The notes under the pieces were generated by a model. The model worked only from the letters and a program-made list of their open reading frames with translations. It was not told the origin of the DNA and searched no databases. Of a DNA stretch of 37,052 nucleotides, positions 9,066-18,105 are shown piece after piece. The DNA comes from Nitrospiraceae bacterium. GTDB lineage: Bacteria; Nitrospirota_A; Leptospirillia; Leptospirillales; Leptospirillaceae. Positions within the stretch are counted from its first letter, which is position 1. Every line of letters begins with the position of its first letter. Location of the stretch: contig JAPTWQ010000067.1 of the NCBI GenBank assembly GCA_028064945.1, forward strand, positions 1 to 37,052, written 5' to 3'. Made by a program: the position numbers and the translations under genes.

Positions 9066-9842
9066 TCAACTGCCCCCATCCGGCAATACAAGACGGGCCA
9101 GAGGTGTTTTGCAGGCCTTCCCTTCCTGATACGGAGTCAGGGCCAGCTGCAGGTACGAGTCTCCCGCCGGAAGTTCGAGTGTCTGGTGGACAGGACAGAA
9201 TCCGGAAAAAACAAGATCGAGAATATAGCGTCCGGCAACCATGGGTGGTGCAATGAATCGTCCGGTCGGGTCAAGAGAAACCTGCCTCGTTGTTTCTCCC
9301 GGGCCCTCTGCCGTGAGAAAAAAACTCAGGGTTGCGGGAGATGATCCCGGTGTTTTGGGGAGTCCATTGATGATGCCGGACAGGAGAGCCGGTTTTTTAA
9401 GATGAGCGCCCTCTTTGTCGACCGTCTTCCCTGACAGGATGATGGTCCCCTGACCACAGTGGATAAAAGAGACTCTGACCAGTTCGATCCTCAAGGGCAC
9501 CGGCTGTCCCGGGCTCCGGGGAACGATGATCTCTCCCTTGATGGGGCAGTAGCCGACCGGTTGCGTCGAGATCAGGTAATGTCCGGGCAGGACATCTGCC
9601 ACAAACGATCCATCGGATCTTGTCAGAATTTCCCTGTTGTCGCGGACATCTTTTCCCTTGAGAAAAATCGTCGTATGGTTGATCGGCAGTCCTTCCGAGA
9701 CGACTGTTCCGGAGAGTCTTGTCCTGTCTCTTCCGGGGGAGGATGCGCCGTTGATGCTCTGGCAGGATGACAGAAGCGCAAGGGATACCAGAAGTGCCGA
9801 TAGCAGAAGAGGGAAATAAAGGGCCTGTCGAGTCTTTTTCAC
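9066..9842 (-). CDS. Lipoprotein with two carboxypeptidase-regulatory-like domains
   Basis: From a GTG at 9842 the protein has 258 residues: Lys-Lys-Thr-Arg, a hydrophobic stretch, then the lipobox LSSC with Cys27, so it is probably lipid-anchored. Two beta-sandwich repeats follow, each with the look of carboxypeptidase regulatory-like (CarboxypepD_reg) folds: SGTVVSEGLPINHT...SDGSFVADVLPGHYLIS, and a second one with TGRFIAPPMVAGRYILDL. Both end in Gly-x-Cys-Pro, a shared feature that suggests internal duplication. An open frame extends upstream to a TTG at 9908, but the GTG gives a better signal peptide and has AAAGG upstream. The function is unknown; such domains usually bind surfaces or partner proteins. 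Confidence 0.75.
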   Translation of the reverse strand: MKKTRQALYFPLLLSALLVSLALLSSCQSINGASSPGRDRTRLSGTVVSEGLPINHTTIFLKGKDVRDNREILTRSDGSFVADVLPGHYLISTQPVGYCPIKGEIIVPRSPGQPVPLRIELVRVSFIHCGQGTIILSGKTVDKEGAHLKKPALLSGIINGLPKTPGSSPATLSFFLTAEGPGETTRQVSLDPTGRFIAPPMVAGRYILDLVFSGFCPVHQTLELPAGDSYLQLALTPYQEGKACKTPLARLVLPDGGS

Positions 9843-9944
9843 GAGAGCAAAACCTTTCAACGGAAAACTGTTAGAATTTTTGAAAATCTGACCAGAGGGA
9901 CTATCCAAAAAGGGAAGAGACAGGATCGAACTTGCTGTTCCTCA

Positions 9945-9973
9945 AGTATAATCAAATTTGTTGTTGTTGGAAA
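9945..9973 (-). promoter_or_regulatory. Promoter of the lipoprotein gene
   Basis: On the minus strand TTTCCA (9973-9968) and TATACT (9950-9945) are 17 bases apart. The -10 overlaps a perfect plus-strand TATAAT (9947-9952), so one AT-rich core could serve both directions. Confidence 0.5.
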
Positions 9974-10091
9974 ATCGGCAGAACTTGCCTGTGAACAAGG
10001 CGGTTTTCCCTATCTGCCCTGTGCCGGACTTGTTCCTTTCGCAAATGGGCAGGTGACCTGTTTAAGTAATATCGAATCATGAAAGAGGAAT
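9947..10091 (+). promoter_or_regulatory. Possible -10 and structured leader of the EamA gene
   Basis: A perfect TATAAT at 9947-9952 lacks a good -35. The leader downstream has interleaved inverted repeats: GAACAAG (9993-9999) with CTTGTTC (10029-10035), and CTGCCC (10014-10019) with GGGCAG (10047-10052). They interlock, so they could form a pseudoknot or two alternative folds. I recognise no known riboswitch class. Confidence 0.3.
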
Positions 10092-11045
10092 GTGAAAAAA
10101 AGGATTTTCACTCTTGCCAGAGGCTATTGGGCCGTTGTCCTGACGACTCTGATATGGGGTTTTCACTATGTTGTTCTTTATGAGCCCCTGAGGATTCTCT
10201 CCCCGCGACATTTTTTGACGCTGCGTTTCGGTTGGGGAGCTGTTTTTCTGTTTCTTCTGGGGAGCAGACTTTTTTCCCTTCTAAGAGGTCTCACACGAGG
10301 GCAGTGGGCGGGACTGGCCTTTTTGGCCGTTCTTTCGACGATTTCTTACCAGATATCCTTCTTTAAGGCGGTATCCCTTCTGGATCCGCTTACGATTTCC
10401 CTGATCCTGTCGCTCGGTCCGCTTCTTCTTGCTGTTTTTGGCCATATCAGTGCAGGTGAGCGGTATAAAAAAATCCAGTGGGGCGGGATGCTGGTTGTTG
10501 TTCTGGGGACGGCCGTTCTGGTGGGAGGAGGTCCACCTGCCGGGCTTGGCCCCTTCTGGATGAGGGGGCTTTTATGGGGAGCTCTGTGTCTTTTCCTCTT
10601 TGTTCTTCAGACACTCTGGTCCAGGAGGCTTCTCCGGACGCTTTCGCCGGTGACTGTAACGGTTCTTCCGATCCTGATCGGGGGAATCCTGATCGCCCTG
10701 TCGGATCCGAAAGGACTGCTTCTCGCTCCTGCCGAAAGCGTTCCTGCGGTGTATTTTGCCCTGTTCTACACGATCCTGATCGCTCTCTATCTGGCCTATT
10801 TTCTCTGGAACAGGGCCCTTTCCACCCTGGGAAGCACCAGAACCAGCTTTCTTGTCAACGGTCAGCCGATTGTGACGGCCTTGGGGGCGATTGTTTTTCT
10901 GGGGAAGCCCCTTTCCTTCCATCAGGTATCAGGCGGGATTCTGATGCTGTCAGGATATGTGCTGTTTTTTGCTCCGGAACTTACTGGTCAATCGATCCCG
11001 GAGGAATCTTACGAAGCGGTGTCGGACAGAAAACCCATGACGTAG
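10092..11045 (+). CDS. EamA/DMT-family permease
   Basis: A 317-residue inner-membrane protein with about ten helices in two homologous EamA repeats. The first repeat begins near residue 14 (LIWGFHYVV) and the second near 156; the conserved end of the second (TSFLVNGQPIVTALGAIVFLGKPL) fits drug/metabolite transporters. Family members export amino acids, metabolites or drugs, and the substrate here is not predictable. The start is GTG with a close AGAGG. The leader upstream is long and may be structured. The gene converges on the PLD-family gene with 30 bases between. Confidence 0.85.
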   Translation: MKKRIFTLARGYWAVVLTTLIWGFHYVVLYEPLRILSPRHFLTLRFGWGAVFLFLLGSRLFSLLRGLTRGQWAGLAFLAVLSTISYQISFFKAVSLLDPLTISLILSLGPLLLAVFGHISAGERYKKIQWGGMLVVVLGTAVLVGGGPPAGLGPFWMRGLLWGALCLFLFVLQTLWSRRLLRTLSPVTVTVLPILIGGILIALSDPKGLLLAPAESVPAVYFALFYTILIALYLAYFLWNRALSTLGSTRTSFLVNGQPIVTALGAIVFLGKPLSFHQVSGGILMLSGYVLFFAPELTGQSIPEESYEAVSDRKPMT

Positions 11046-11075
11046 GGTTTTCCTGGCGGCTGATGACAGGCCGTT

Positions 11076-11795
11076 TCAGTCGTATCTCCTTCGGCGTCTC
11101 GTTTCTTTTGGAAGATGTTTCATGTTGTTTGGCCGATGCCAGAGATGGTCAAATTCCTTCGTGAACTGTCTTGCCATTTTAGGGTCTGTTGTCAGAAACA
11201 GGTTGTTGTCCTGCTGGAGTCTGTGTCCGCAGGAATACCGTCTGCATGCTGCACCCTCCCCGGGAGGAGACCAATTGGCAGACCCTGTCCTCAGGATTTT
11301 TCCGTCGACGATATAAGACTTCAAGTGCATGATATTGCTTCTTCCATTCCGTTTGATCCGGATCTCGATTCCTGGCTTTCCAGACAGCTTTTTGCTCTGG
11401 TCGCCATGGTCGTGGATCTGTGTCCGGTCCCGGTAGATCCGGATTCTGATCCCTTTTCCTGCTTCTTCGAGAAGAACTCCCGAAAGATTTCTGTCGGTAA
11501 AGGCATACATGGCGATGTCGATCGTTTTTTTGGCTTTTTTAAGAATTGCAATATCGATTTTTTCAAGATTCTCTGCCGGGGAGTAGTGTTCTCCCATTTC
11601 GGGAGATCCGTTCAGAAAGGATCCGGCAAAGGCCGGGCGGATGGCTTCTGGAGAGAAAAGAAGGAAAGGGAGCAGCGCGAGAGCCATCCATGGGAATCCT
11701 TTCGTCCGGACCCCTTGTCGTGCTTCCTGCCGGGGGCTATGATGAACGGGTATACATGGCTTTGGAACGATTTCTTTCTTTATGGAGGAATGCAT
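11076..11795 (-). CDS. Exported phospholipase D-family protein (single HKD, nuclease-like)
   Basis: One HKD motif is visible near the C-terminus: His-Leu-Lys, Asp five residues on, then GSANWS. A single HKD in a short secreted protein is typical of Nuc-like endonucleases, which work as dimers; phospholipase activity is possible. A hydrophobic stretch MALALLPFLLF ending in AFAG is an export signal. Two starts compete. ATG 11795 has AGGAG at an ideal five bases but a 36-residue N-region before the hydrophobic part. ATG 11687 has AAAGGA but lacks positive charges before the signal. With the first, the start overlaps the thioredoxin start. The tail is basic (Arg-rich). Confidence 0.7.
   Translation of the reverse strand: MHSSIKKEIVPKPCIPVHHSPRQEARQGVRTKGFPWMALALLPFLLFSPEAIRPAFAGSFLNGSPEMGEHYSPAENLEKIDIAILKKAKKTIDIAMYAFTDRNLSGVLLEEAGKGIRIRIYRDRTQIHDHGDQSKKLSGKPGIEIRIKRNGRSNIMHLKSYIVDGKILRTGSANWSPPGEGAACRRYSCGHRLQQDNNLFLTTDPKMARQFTKEFDHLWHRPNNMKHLPKETRRRRRYD
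11715..11743 (+). promoter_or_regulatory. Candidate promoter for the thioredoxin gene
   Basis: TTGTCG (11715-11720) and TATGAT (11738-11743) are 17 bases apart and would start the transcript near 11750. The site lies inside the 5' part of the longer form of the PLD gene. Confidence 0.5.
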
Positions 11796-12219
11796 GAATA
11801 CTCCTGTCAAGTGTCCGGTGTGTGGAGTGTTGAACAATGTTGACCCGGGACGTCCAGGACCACGTTGTGGCGCATGCAGGGCTCCCCTCTCTTCGGGAGG
11901 GGTTCCGGTTACAGTAACCGATGCCACCTATCAATCTCTCGTCCTGGATTCTTCCGTTCCGGTCCTTCTGGACCTTTGGGCCCCATGGTGCGGGCCCTGC
12001 AGGATGGTTGCTCCCATATTGGAGCAGCTCGCAAAAAAGTACAACGGGAGGATTACTGTTGCCAAGCTCAATGTCGATGAAAACCCCGTGACCGCCCAGC
12101 GCCTTGAGGCCAGGAGCATCCCTCTGATGGTTTTTTTCAAAAACGGAGTTCCCGTCCAGCGCCTTGTGGGGGCAATGGGCCTCCTGGAGATCGAACGCTC
12201 CCTCGGACTTTCCACCTGA
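11794..12219 (+). CDS. trxC: Thioredoxin 2-type (TrxC) with N-terminal zinc finger
   Basis: A 141-residue thioredoxin. An N-terminal zinc ribbon has Cys7/Cys10 and Cys25/Cys28, then the thioredoxin fold with active site WCGPC (Cys66/Cys69) and the cis-proline in RSIP. This layout is that of thioredoxin 2, a cytoplasmic disulfide reductase linked to oxidative stress. The ATG at 11794 is chosen because GGAGG lies five bases upstream; an ATG at 11782 in frame has no SD. The start codon overlaps that of the divergent PLD gene within CATG. The aminopeptidase gene follows by 29 bases and may be co-transcribed. Confidence 0.92.
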   Translation: MNTPVKCPVCGVLNNVDPGRPGPRCGACRAPLSSGGVPVTVTDATYQSLVLDSSVPVLLDLWAPWCGPCRMVAPILEQLAKKYNGRITVAKLNVDENPVTAQRLEARSIPLMVFFKNGVPVQRLVGAMGLLEIERSLGLST

Positions 12220-12248
12220 TCATGTCTTAACCCGAAAGGATTCACCTG

Positions 12249-14849
12249 ATGTCCGACATGTCCTGCTATCAGCTTCCCCTCGATGTGCGTCCAACCCATT
12301 ACGATCTGGCGCTGAAGATAGACATGGATGCGCTGACCTTCTCCGGAGAGGTCAGGATCCATCTTGATGTCCGCCGTGATACAACCGAGTTTGTCCTGAA
12401 CTCTGTTGATCTGGTCATTGACTATGCAACGGCCTTTGTGAAGGGTGACCCTTCTCCGCTCCGGGTCCTCGGGGACCGTGAGTACGAGCGTGTTGTCCTG
12501 AAGGCGGAAAGGCTCTTTGAAGCCGGTTCCTCAGCTATCCTGGAGATTGTTTTCAGTGGAAAGGTCAATGACCTTCTCGCAGGGCTGTATCAGAGCCATT
12601 TCAAAACGCCTGACGGGGAAAATCGGCTTCTGGTCACCACCCAGTTCGAGGCTACGGATGCCCGCAGGGTTTTTCCCTGCTGGGACGAGCCTTCAGCAAA
12701 GTCGACTTTTTCTCTCGTATTGACTGTTCCGGAAAATCTTGCCGCTTTGTCCAACATGCCGGTAATCCGGGAAAAGGTTCTGAAAGACGGAATGAAAGAG
12801 ATTGCCTTTGCAAAAACTCCCCGGATGTCGACTTATCTTCTCCATTTTTCCGTCGGAGACTTTGAGGAGGTTAGTGACAGGACGGTCGATGGGACCCTCG
12901 TTTCCGTGTGGTCGACAAAGGGCAAAAAGGACCAGTGCCTTTTTGCCCTTGATGTGGCAAAGCGCCTTCTTCCCTGGTTCAACAACTATTTTGGCATTCC
13001 TTACCCTCTTCCCAAGATGGATCTTCTGGCCATTCCTGATTTTGCAGCTGGCGCCATGGAAAACTGGGGCATATTGACTTATCGGGAAACGGCCCTTCTT
13101 GTTGATCCAGCAGTTGCGTCTGCGAGGACGAGACAACGGGTGGCGATCGTGGTTGCTCACGAAATGGCTCACCAGTGGTTCGGAGATCTCGTAACGATGG
13201 CCTGGTGGGATGACCTTTGGCTCAATGAAGGGTTCGCTTCATGGATGGAAGTCAAGGCTGTTGACTATCTTTTCCCGGAATGGCGCATGTGGGAGCTGTT
13301 CCAGGCAGAGGACATGACCGAAGCCTTCGACCTGGACGGAATGGAGGAATCCCACCCTGTCCAGGTGGACGTTCGGGACCCTCATGAGATCAACGAGATC
13401 TTTGATGCCATTTCCTATACGAAGGGCGGCTCCCTGATCAGAATGCTGGAAGGGTATCTGGGCGAAGATGTTTTCCGGGAGGGGTTGTCGGACTATTTGA
13501 AGCGTCACAGTTATGGAAATGCTCGTACTCAGGATCTCTGGAACGCGCTTGGCCGGAAGGCCGGCCAGGATGTCCGGTCAATCATGGAGAGCTGGACCCT
13601 CAAAAAGGGATATCCGGTTGTTCGTCTGGAGGAAAAGAATGGTCTTTTAGCTGTTCAGGAGCCATTTGCAAACCATCCGGAACGGATGAAGGAACTTCTT
13701 TCCGCCCCATCAAAAGACAGGTGGCAGGTTATGATGGGAGTCCGTCTCGAGGAAAACGGTCGATTGTCCGAGAGATCATTCCTTCTTGGCGAAGGGAAAA
13801 CAACCTGTCCTTTTCCCCTGGAATCCATCCGCAGCCTTAATGTCGGCGGAAGGGGATTTTATCGTGTGAAAAACGAGGGAAGCCTGCGAACAAGAATCCT
13901 TTCCGAAATTGCGGCCGGGAGGGTTTCCGCCGCGGAAAGCCTTGGATTTGTCAATGACGAGTTCTCCCTGGCGCTGGCCGGAATTTCCAGGATCGAGGAT
14001 TTCCTGGATACGGTGAATGTATTTCGTACTCAGGAAAGCTATGTTGTCTGGGCCGATATCATCGCTCACCTCTGCTACCTTGACCAGCTGCTTGCTTTCG
14101 AGCCCGCATGGGGTTCGTTTGCGATGTTCATCAGGGATGTCTGTCGAGGGGGATTTGAGCGTCTTGGATGGGTGGTTTCAGACGGAGAGGACCATCAGAC
14201 GAGACTTCTCCGCTCCCTGCTTCTGGGCGCCCTGGGACGTGCCGGGGATGAGTCTGTCCTGACGCGATGCGAAGAGATGTTTCTGGCGTTTTTGAAGGAT
14301 CCTTCCTCGCTTCATCCGGATTTAAGAATTGCTGTTTTCCGGACCGTCATCGCTGGGGGGCGTCTGCCGGACGCCTTTGGAGTTCTCAGGGAGAAGGCAT
14401 TGACCGAGTCTCATCAGGAGGAGAAAATGCGTTTTCTGACCGGTCTTGCCTCTTCGAGAAAGGCTGAGGAAATCTGTTTGCTGCTGGAAGACAGCCTTTC
14501 GGACAGGATCCGCTCCCAGGATACTGTGTCGGTTGTGGCTTCCGTCGCTGACAATCCCTACGGTCGGGAACACGCATGGACCTTTTTCACGGAGAGGTTC
14601 CAGGAGTTTTCACGCCGTTACTCCAGCGGTGGATTTGCCCTTTCAAGACTGATTCGTTCGATGGGCGACAACCGGAAAGATCCGGTCTTTGCCGGAAGGA
14701 TTCAAGAGTTTTTTGAGAAAAATCCTCTGACCGGCGGTCAAAGGGCTATTCGACAGACGCTCGAGTCGATTGATTTTAACCGGGCGGTCTGGTCGGAACA
14801 GGGAGAGGGCCTGTCGAAAAAATTATCCGCCCTGTTTCCGGAGAGATAA
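12249..14849 (+). CDS. M1-family aminopeptidase (ERAP/PSA-like)
   Basis: An 866-residue zinc aminopeptidase that removes N-terminal residues from peptides. The exopeptidase motif GAMEN is at 268-272. The zinc site is HEMAH (His304, Glu305, His308) with Glu327 in NEGF as third ligand. Tyr390 fits the transition-state Tyr. The C-terminal half (about 520-850) is helical and matches the ERAP1-type C-terminal domain, unlike the E. coli PepN arrangement. No signal peptide is seen, so it is probably cytoplasmic. The ATG follows AAAGGA by eight bases. A hairpin after the stop separates it from a converging gene. Confidence 0.93.
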   Translation: MSDMSCYQLPLDVRPTHYDLALKIDMDALTFSGEVRIHLDVRRDTTEFVLNSVDLVIDYATAFVKGDPSPLRVLGDREYERVVLKAERLFEAGSSAILEIVFSGKVNDLLAGLYQSHFKTPDGENRLLVTTQFEATDARRVFPCWDEPSAKSTFSLVLTVPENLAALSNMPVIREKVLKDGMKEIAFAKTPRMSTYLLHFSVGDFEEVSDRTVDGTLVSVWSTKGKKDQCLFALDVAKRLLPWFNNYFGIPYPLPKMDLLAIPDFAAGAMENWGILTYRETALLVDPAVASARTRQRVAIVVAHEMAHQWFGDLVTMAWWDDLWLNEGFASWMEVKAVDYLFPEWRMWELFQAEDMTEAFDLDGMEESHPVQVDVRDPHEINEIFDAISYTKGGSLIRMLEGYLGEDVFREGLSDYLKRHSYGNARTQDLWNALGRKAGQDVRSIMESWTLKKGYPVVRLEEKNGLLAVQEPFANHPERMKELLSAPSKDRWQVMMGVRLEENGRLSERSFLLGEGKTTCPFPLESIRSLNVGGRGFYRVKNEGSLRTRILSEIAAGRVSAAESLGFVNDEFSLALAGISRIEDFLDTVNVFRTQESYVVWADIIAHLCYLDQLLAFEPAWGSFAMFIRDVCRGGFERLGWVVSDGEDHQTRLLRSLLLGALGRAGDESVLTRCEEMFLAFLKDPSSLHPDLRIAVFRTVIAGGRLPDAFGVLREKALTESHQEEKMRFLTGLASSRKAEEICLLLEDSLSDRIRSQDTVSVVASVADNPYGREHAWTFFTERFQEFSRRYSSGGFALSRLIRSMGDNRKDPVFAGRIQEFFEKNPLTGGQRAIRQTLESIDFNRAVWSEQGEGLSKKLSALFPER

Positions 14850-14865
14850 CGCGAAAGCATTCCGG

Positions 14866-14893
14866 GACATTCCGAAGGTTTCCCCGGAATGTC
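14866..14893. terminator. Hairpin between converging genes
   Basis: GACATTCCG (14866-14874) and CGGAATGTC (14885-14893) form a perfect 9-bp stem. It spans the end of the YHS-SLOG gene and follows the aminopeptidase stop. No T run follows in either direction, so termination would be weak or factor-assisted. Confidence 0.4.
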
Positions 14894-15614
14894 AGCCGGT
14901 GATATGGACCGATGGTCTTCGGAAGTGATTGGTTGTGTACTCGTTCATGAGATTGTTCAAAAGGATGGCCGGGTCCGGGTGGTAAAGAAGACGGCTTCCG
15001 GTTTCCTTGCCGATTTTTTTGACGATGTCTGGAAGGATTTCGGTAATTCCTCCGGAACCTTCCAGAACTCCGATCAGCTTTCCTTCATCATAGGCGATGG
15101 AAAACTCGCCAAGGGTTCCCGAGTGGCCTCCGACGATCAGTACAAGATCGCTTGAGCGGATATTGATGACCTCGCGCCCCATCAGTCCGGACCCTGTAAA
15201 AATGATAATATCGAAAAGGTCGTTTGGTGACTGGTATCTGTTGATGTGTTCCTGCTCCGAAAGGGCGGGCGATATGCCGATCGAGACCCCACCGACCTCC
15301 TTGAAGCCGGATGCGGCTTCGTATGGAAGTCCCGGACAGGCTCCAGTGATGAGTCCCAATCCGCGATTGGCGATTTCCCTGCCGAGACGTCGGGCAATTT
15401 CCCTGTGCTTGTGTTCAAGGTCGCCGGATGCGGCGCCCATGACACCAACGGTAAAGAGTCTTCCCGGAGGCGCGGAGACCTTGCCCGGGTCTTTTTCAAA
15501 TATTTCAAGGCACTGGGGACTGTGAAAATAAAGGATTCTCCCCTTGTGGATGCGTATCGCATAGGAATGCTGCAGTGTTGGGATTTTTGTTCCGCAAACG
15601 GGATCGACTGTCAT
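14892..15614 (-). CDS. YHS domain fused to a SLOG (LOG-like) domain
   Basis: A 240-residue protein. The first 50 residues are a YHS/TRASH-type module: DPVCGTK with Cys7, then YFHSPQC with Cys35 and a helix, which in other proteins binds metal such as copper. Residues 54-230 are a Rossmann SLOG domain of the TIGR00725 group, with a GGHSGTLGE motif at 162-170 that corresponds to the nucleotide-binding GGxGTxxE of LOG proteins. The domain is often annotated as LOG or molybdenum-cofactor-carrier-like. A metal-sensing, nucleotide-processing role is inference. ATG 15614 follows AAAGGAG by four bases. It has its own promoter at 15648-15676. Confidence 0.85.
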   Translation of the reverse strand: MTVDPVCGTKIPTLQHSYAIRIHKGRILYFHSPQCLEIFEKDPGKVSAPPGRLFTVGVMGAASGDLEHKHREIARRLGREIANRGLGLITGACPGLPYEAASGFKEVGGVSIGISPALSEQEHINRYQSPNDLFDIIIFTGSGLMGREVINIRSSDLVLIVGGHSGTLGEFSIAYDEGKLIGVLEGSGGITEILPDIVKKIGKETGSRLLYHPDPAILLNNLMNEYTTNHFRRPSVHITG

Positions 15615-15647
15615 TATGCTCCTTTGGTCTTTAATGTGGACTGGGAG

Positions 15648-15676
15648 ATTTTACTTTGCGGCAGATAGTGCGACAA
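15648..15676 (-). promoter_or_regulatory. Promoter of the YHS-SLOG gene
   Basis: On the minus strand TTGTCG (15676-15671) and TAAAAT (15653-15648) are 17 bases apart. The same -35 hexamer, TTGTCG, is seen at the thioredoxin promoter. Confidence 0.55.
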
Positions 15677-15695
15677 AAAGGGAGAAAGATTCAAG

Positions 15696-16046
15696 ATGGG
15701 ATTCTTGTCAGGTCTTCGCGTCCTTGTTCAGACGCTTCCGTGGTTCGTTCTTTCCGGGATCCTGGAAGTGGGTGGCGGCTACCTTGTCTGGAGGTGGTTG
15801 AGGGAGCAGCAAAGCCCATGGCAGGGGGTAGCGGGGATGATCATTCTCGCCTTGTACGGAATTTCGGCGACAAAGATTCCGGCACCTTTCGGGAGAGTCT
15901 ATGCGGCTTATGGAGGGGTTTTCATTGTTGTTTCCATCTTCTGGGCGATGGCTTTTGATCACTTCAGTCCCGATGGATGGGACAAGGCGGGGGCTGTTTT
16001 GGTTCTTTTTGGCGTGGGAATGATGATTTTGGCACCGAGGGGATGA
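15696..16046 (+). CDS. ynfA: UPF0060 / YnfA-family small membrane protein
   Basis: A 116-residue protein with four hydrophobic helices, the usual YnfA size. Family signatures are visible: [10 protein letters not shown] near 23-32, then [13 protein letters not shown] around 66-78 and the closing [12 protein letters not shown]. YnfA relates to small multidrug-resistance (SMR) proteins of the inner membrane. The ATG follows GGGAGAAAGA. Its stop codon overlaps the uvrB start in ATGA, so the two form an operon with translational coupling. Efflux activity is known for some homologues; here it is inferred. Confidence 0.92.
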   Translation: MGFLSGLRVLVQTLPWFVLSGILEVGGGYLVWRWLREQQSPWQGVAGMIILALYGISATKIPAPFGRVYAAYGGVFIVVSIFWAMAFDHFSPDGWDKAGAVLVLFGVGMMILAPRG

Positions 16047-18097
16047 TTTTGGAGGAGCATCATTCAGGCAACGCATTCAGGATCGCCTCCGGGTTCATTC
16101 CTTCCGGGGATCAGGGGAGGGCGATAGAGGTCCTTTCAAAAGGAGTCAGGGAAGGAAGGAATTTCCAGACGCTTCTGGGTGTGACCGGATCGGGAAAGAC
16201 CTTTACCATGGCAAAGGTTGTTGCCGAGCTTGACAAGCCGGCGCTCGTCCTGGCCCCGAACAAGACCCTGGCGGCTCAGCTTTACCGGGAATTCAAGACA
16301 TTTTTCCCGGAGAACAGGGTTGAGTATTTCGTGAGTTACTATGACTATTACCAGCCCGAGGCCTATCTGCCGTCTACGGACACTTTTATCGAAAAAGACT
16401 CGGCAATCAATGAACTGATCGACCGGATGCGCCATTCGGCAACTTCCGCCCTTCTTGACCGGAGGGACACACTGGTTGTCGCTTCCGTTTCCTGTATCTA
16501 TGGTCTGGGATCTCCCGAGTCATACAAGAAGATGCATCTTTATCTTGAACGGGGGCTTGTCATCCGGCGGGAGAAGCTTCTCGAAAGGCTTGTGGGCATA
16601 CAGTACCAGAGAAATGACATGGACTTGAAACGGGGAACGTTCCGTGTCAGGGGGGATGTCATCGATGTTATCCCGGCTTCCTATGAGGACAGGGCTATCC
16701 GGATCGAACTTTTTGGTGACGAGATCGACCGATTGCGCGAATTCGATCCTCTGACAGGCGCGGAACTTTCCCAGATGTCCTCGGTGATTATTTATCCGGG
16801 GACACACTATGTTCTCCCTCCGGACCAGATGGAGGCAGCTCTTTCCAGCATCGAAGAGGAGCTCGTCGACAGGATCAGGTTCTTCCGGAAGGAAGGAAAG
16901 CTGGTTGAAGCGCAACGGATCGAGCAACGTACGCTTTTTGATCTGGAAATGATCAGGGAGGTGGGATATTGCCACGGGATCGAGAACTACTCAAGACACC
17001 TGTCGGGAAGAAAGCCGGGGGAACCCCCTCCCACCTTGTTCGACTATTTCCCGAAGGATTTTCTGGTCTTGATCGATGAGAGCCACGTGGCTGTTCCCCA
17101 GGTCGGAGGGATGTACCATGGAGACCATTCCAGGAAAAAAAGCCTTGTGGAATATGGTTTTCGTTTGCCATCAGCGTTTGATAACAGACCCATGACATTT
17201 CCGGAGTTCGAGTCGGTTTTGCCTTCGGTTATCTTTGTTTCAGCAACCCCTGGTCCTTATGAACTGGAAAAATCCAAAGGGGTCACCGTTGAACAGGTTA
17301 TCAGGCCGACCGGCTTGACCGATCCTGTCATTGAGGTGCGCCCGGCGAAGACCCAGGTCGAGGATCTTCTGGGAGAGATCCATTTGACCGTCGGTTTGTC
17401 AGATCGGGTTCTTGTGACTGTCCTGACAAAGAGGATGGCGGAGAATCTTACTGAATACCTTGAAGAGAGGGGCATTCGCGTCCGCTATCTGCACTCCGAG
17501 ATCGACACGCTTGAGCGGATGGAGATTTTGCGCGATCTCCGCAAAGGAGTTTTTGACGTTCTGGTCGGGATCAATCTTTTGCGGGAAGGGCTGGATCTTC
17601 CGGAAGTAGGGCTTGTGGCTATTCTTGATGCCGACCGTGAAGGCTTTTTGCGTTCCAGGCGCTCCCTGATCCAGACGGCGGGACGTGCCGCCAGAAACAT
17701 TCGCGGCCGGGTCATTTTTTATGGCGACTCCATGACGGGATCGATGCAGGAGGCCATGGATGAAACGGAGAGGCGCCGGCGTGTGCAGATCGCCTACAAC
17801 AAGGAGCACGGCATCTCTCCCCAGGGGATCATCAAAAATATCCCGGAGAGCCTTTATGCGGTTTCAGAGGGGGATTATACGCAACCGATGACCTTTGCCG
17901 AGGAGAAAAAGGAAAAGGATGTCGACGGACAACTGTCCGATGCTGACATTCGCAAGCTGATGGAGTCGGCGGCCGCATCCCTGGACTTTGAGCGCGCAGC
18001 ATATTTTCGCGATGTCCTGAAAAGTCGCGGAAAGGACGTTGACGGCCGTGGGATCAAAATTGCCGGAAAGCCCGGGCGTTCAAAGAAGAAGGGATAG
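16043..18097 (+). CDS. uvrB: Excinuclease ABC subunit B
   Basis: A 684-residue UvrB, the damage-verifying helicase-like subunit of nucleotide excision repair. Walker A GVTGSGKT has Lys52. The beta-hairpin region [12 protein letters not shown], Walker B DESH, motif SATP, and the helicase motifs [13 protein letters not shown] and QTAGRAARN are intact. The C-terminal UVR domain (about 640-675), which binds UvrC, is present. The start is the ATG at 16043 inside ATGA with the ynfA stop, which gives the standard N-terminus; the open frame continues further upstream without homology. Operon with ynfA is not the usual context. Confidence 0.97.
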   Translation: MILEEHHSGNAFRIASGFIPSGDQGRAIEVLSKGVREGRNFQTLLGVTGSGKTFTMAKVVAELDKPALVLAPNKTLAAQLYREFKTFFPENRVEYFVSYYDYYQPEAYLPSTDTFIEKDSAINELIDRMRHSATSALLDRRDTLVVASVSCIYGLGSPESYKKMHLYLERGLVIRREKLLERLVGIQYQRNDMDLKRGTFRVRGDVIDVIPASYEDRAIRIELFGDEIDRLREFDPLTGAELSQMSSVIIYPGTHYVLPPDQMEAALSSIEEELVDRIRFFRKEGKLVEAQRIEQRTLFDLEMIREVGYCHGIENYSRHLSGRKPGEPPPTLFDYFPKDFLVLIDESHVAVPQVGGMYHGDHSRKKSLVEYGFRLPSAFDNRPMTFPEFESVLPSVIFVSATPGPYELEKSKGVTVEQVIRPTGLTDPVIEVRPAKTQVEDLLGEIHLTVGLSDRVLVTVLTKRMAENLTEYLEERGIRVRYLHSEIDTLERMEILRDLRKGVFDVLVGINLLREGLDLPEVGLVAILDADREGFLRSRRSLIQTAGRAARNIRGRVIFYGDSMTGSMQEAMDETERRRRVQIAYNKEHGISPQGIIKNIPESLYAVSEGDYTQPMTFAEEKKEKDVDGQLSDADIRKLMESAAASLDFERAAYFRDVLKSRGKDVDGRGIKIAGKPGRSKKKG

Positions 18098-18105
18098 CAG
18101 GCCTT

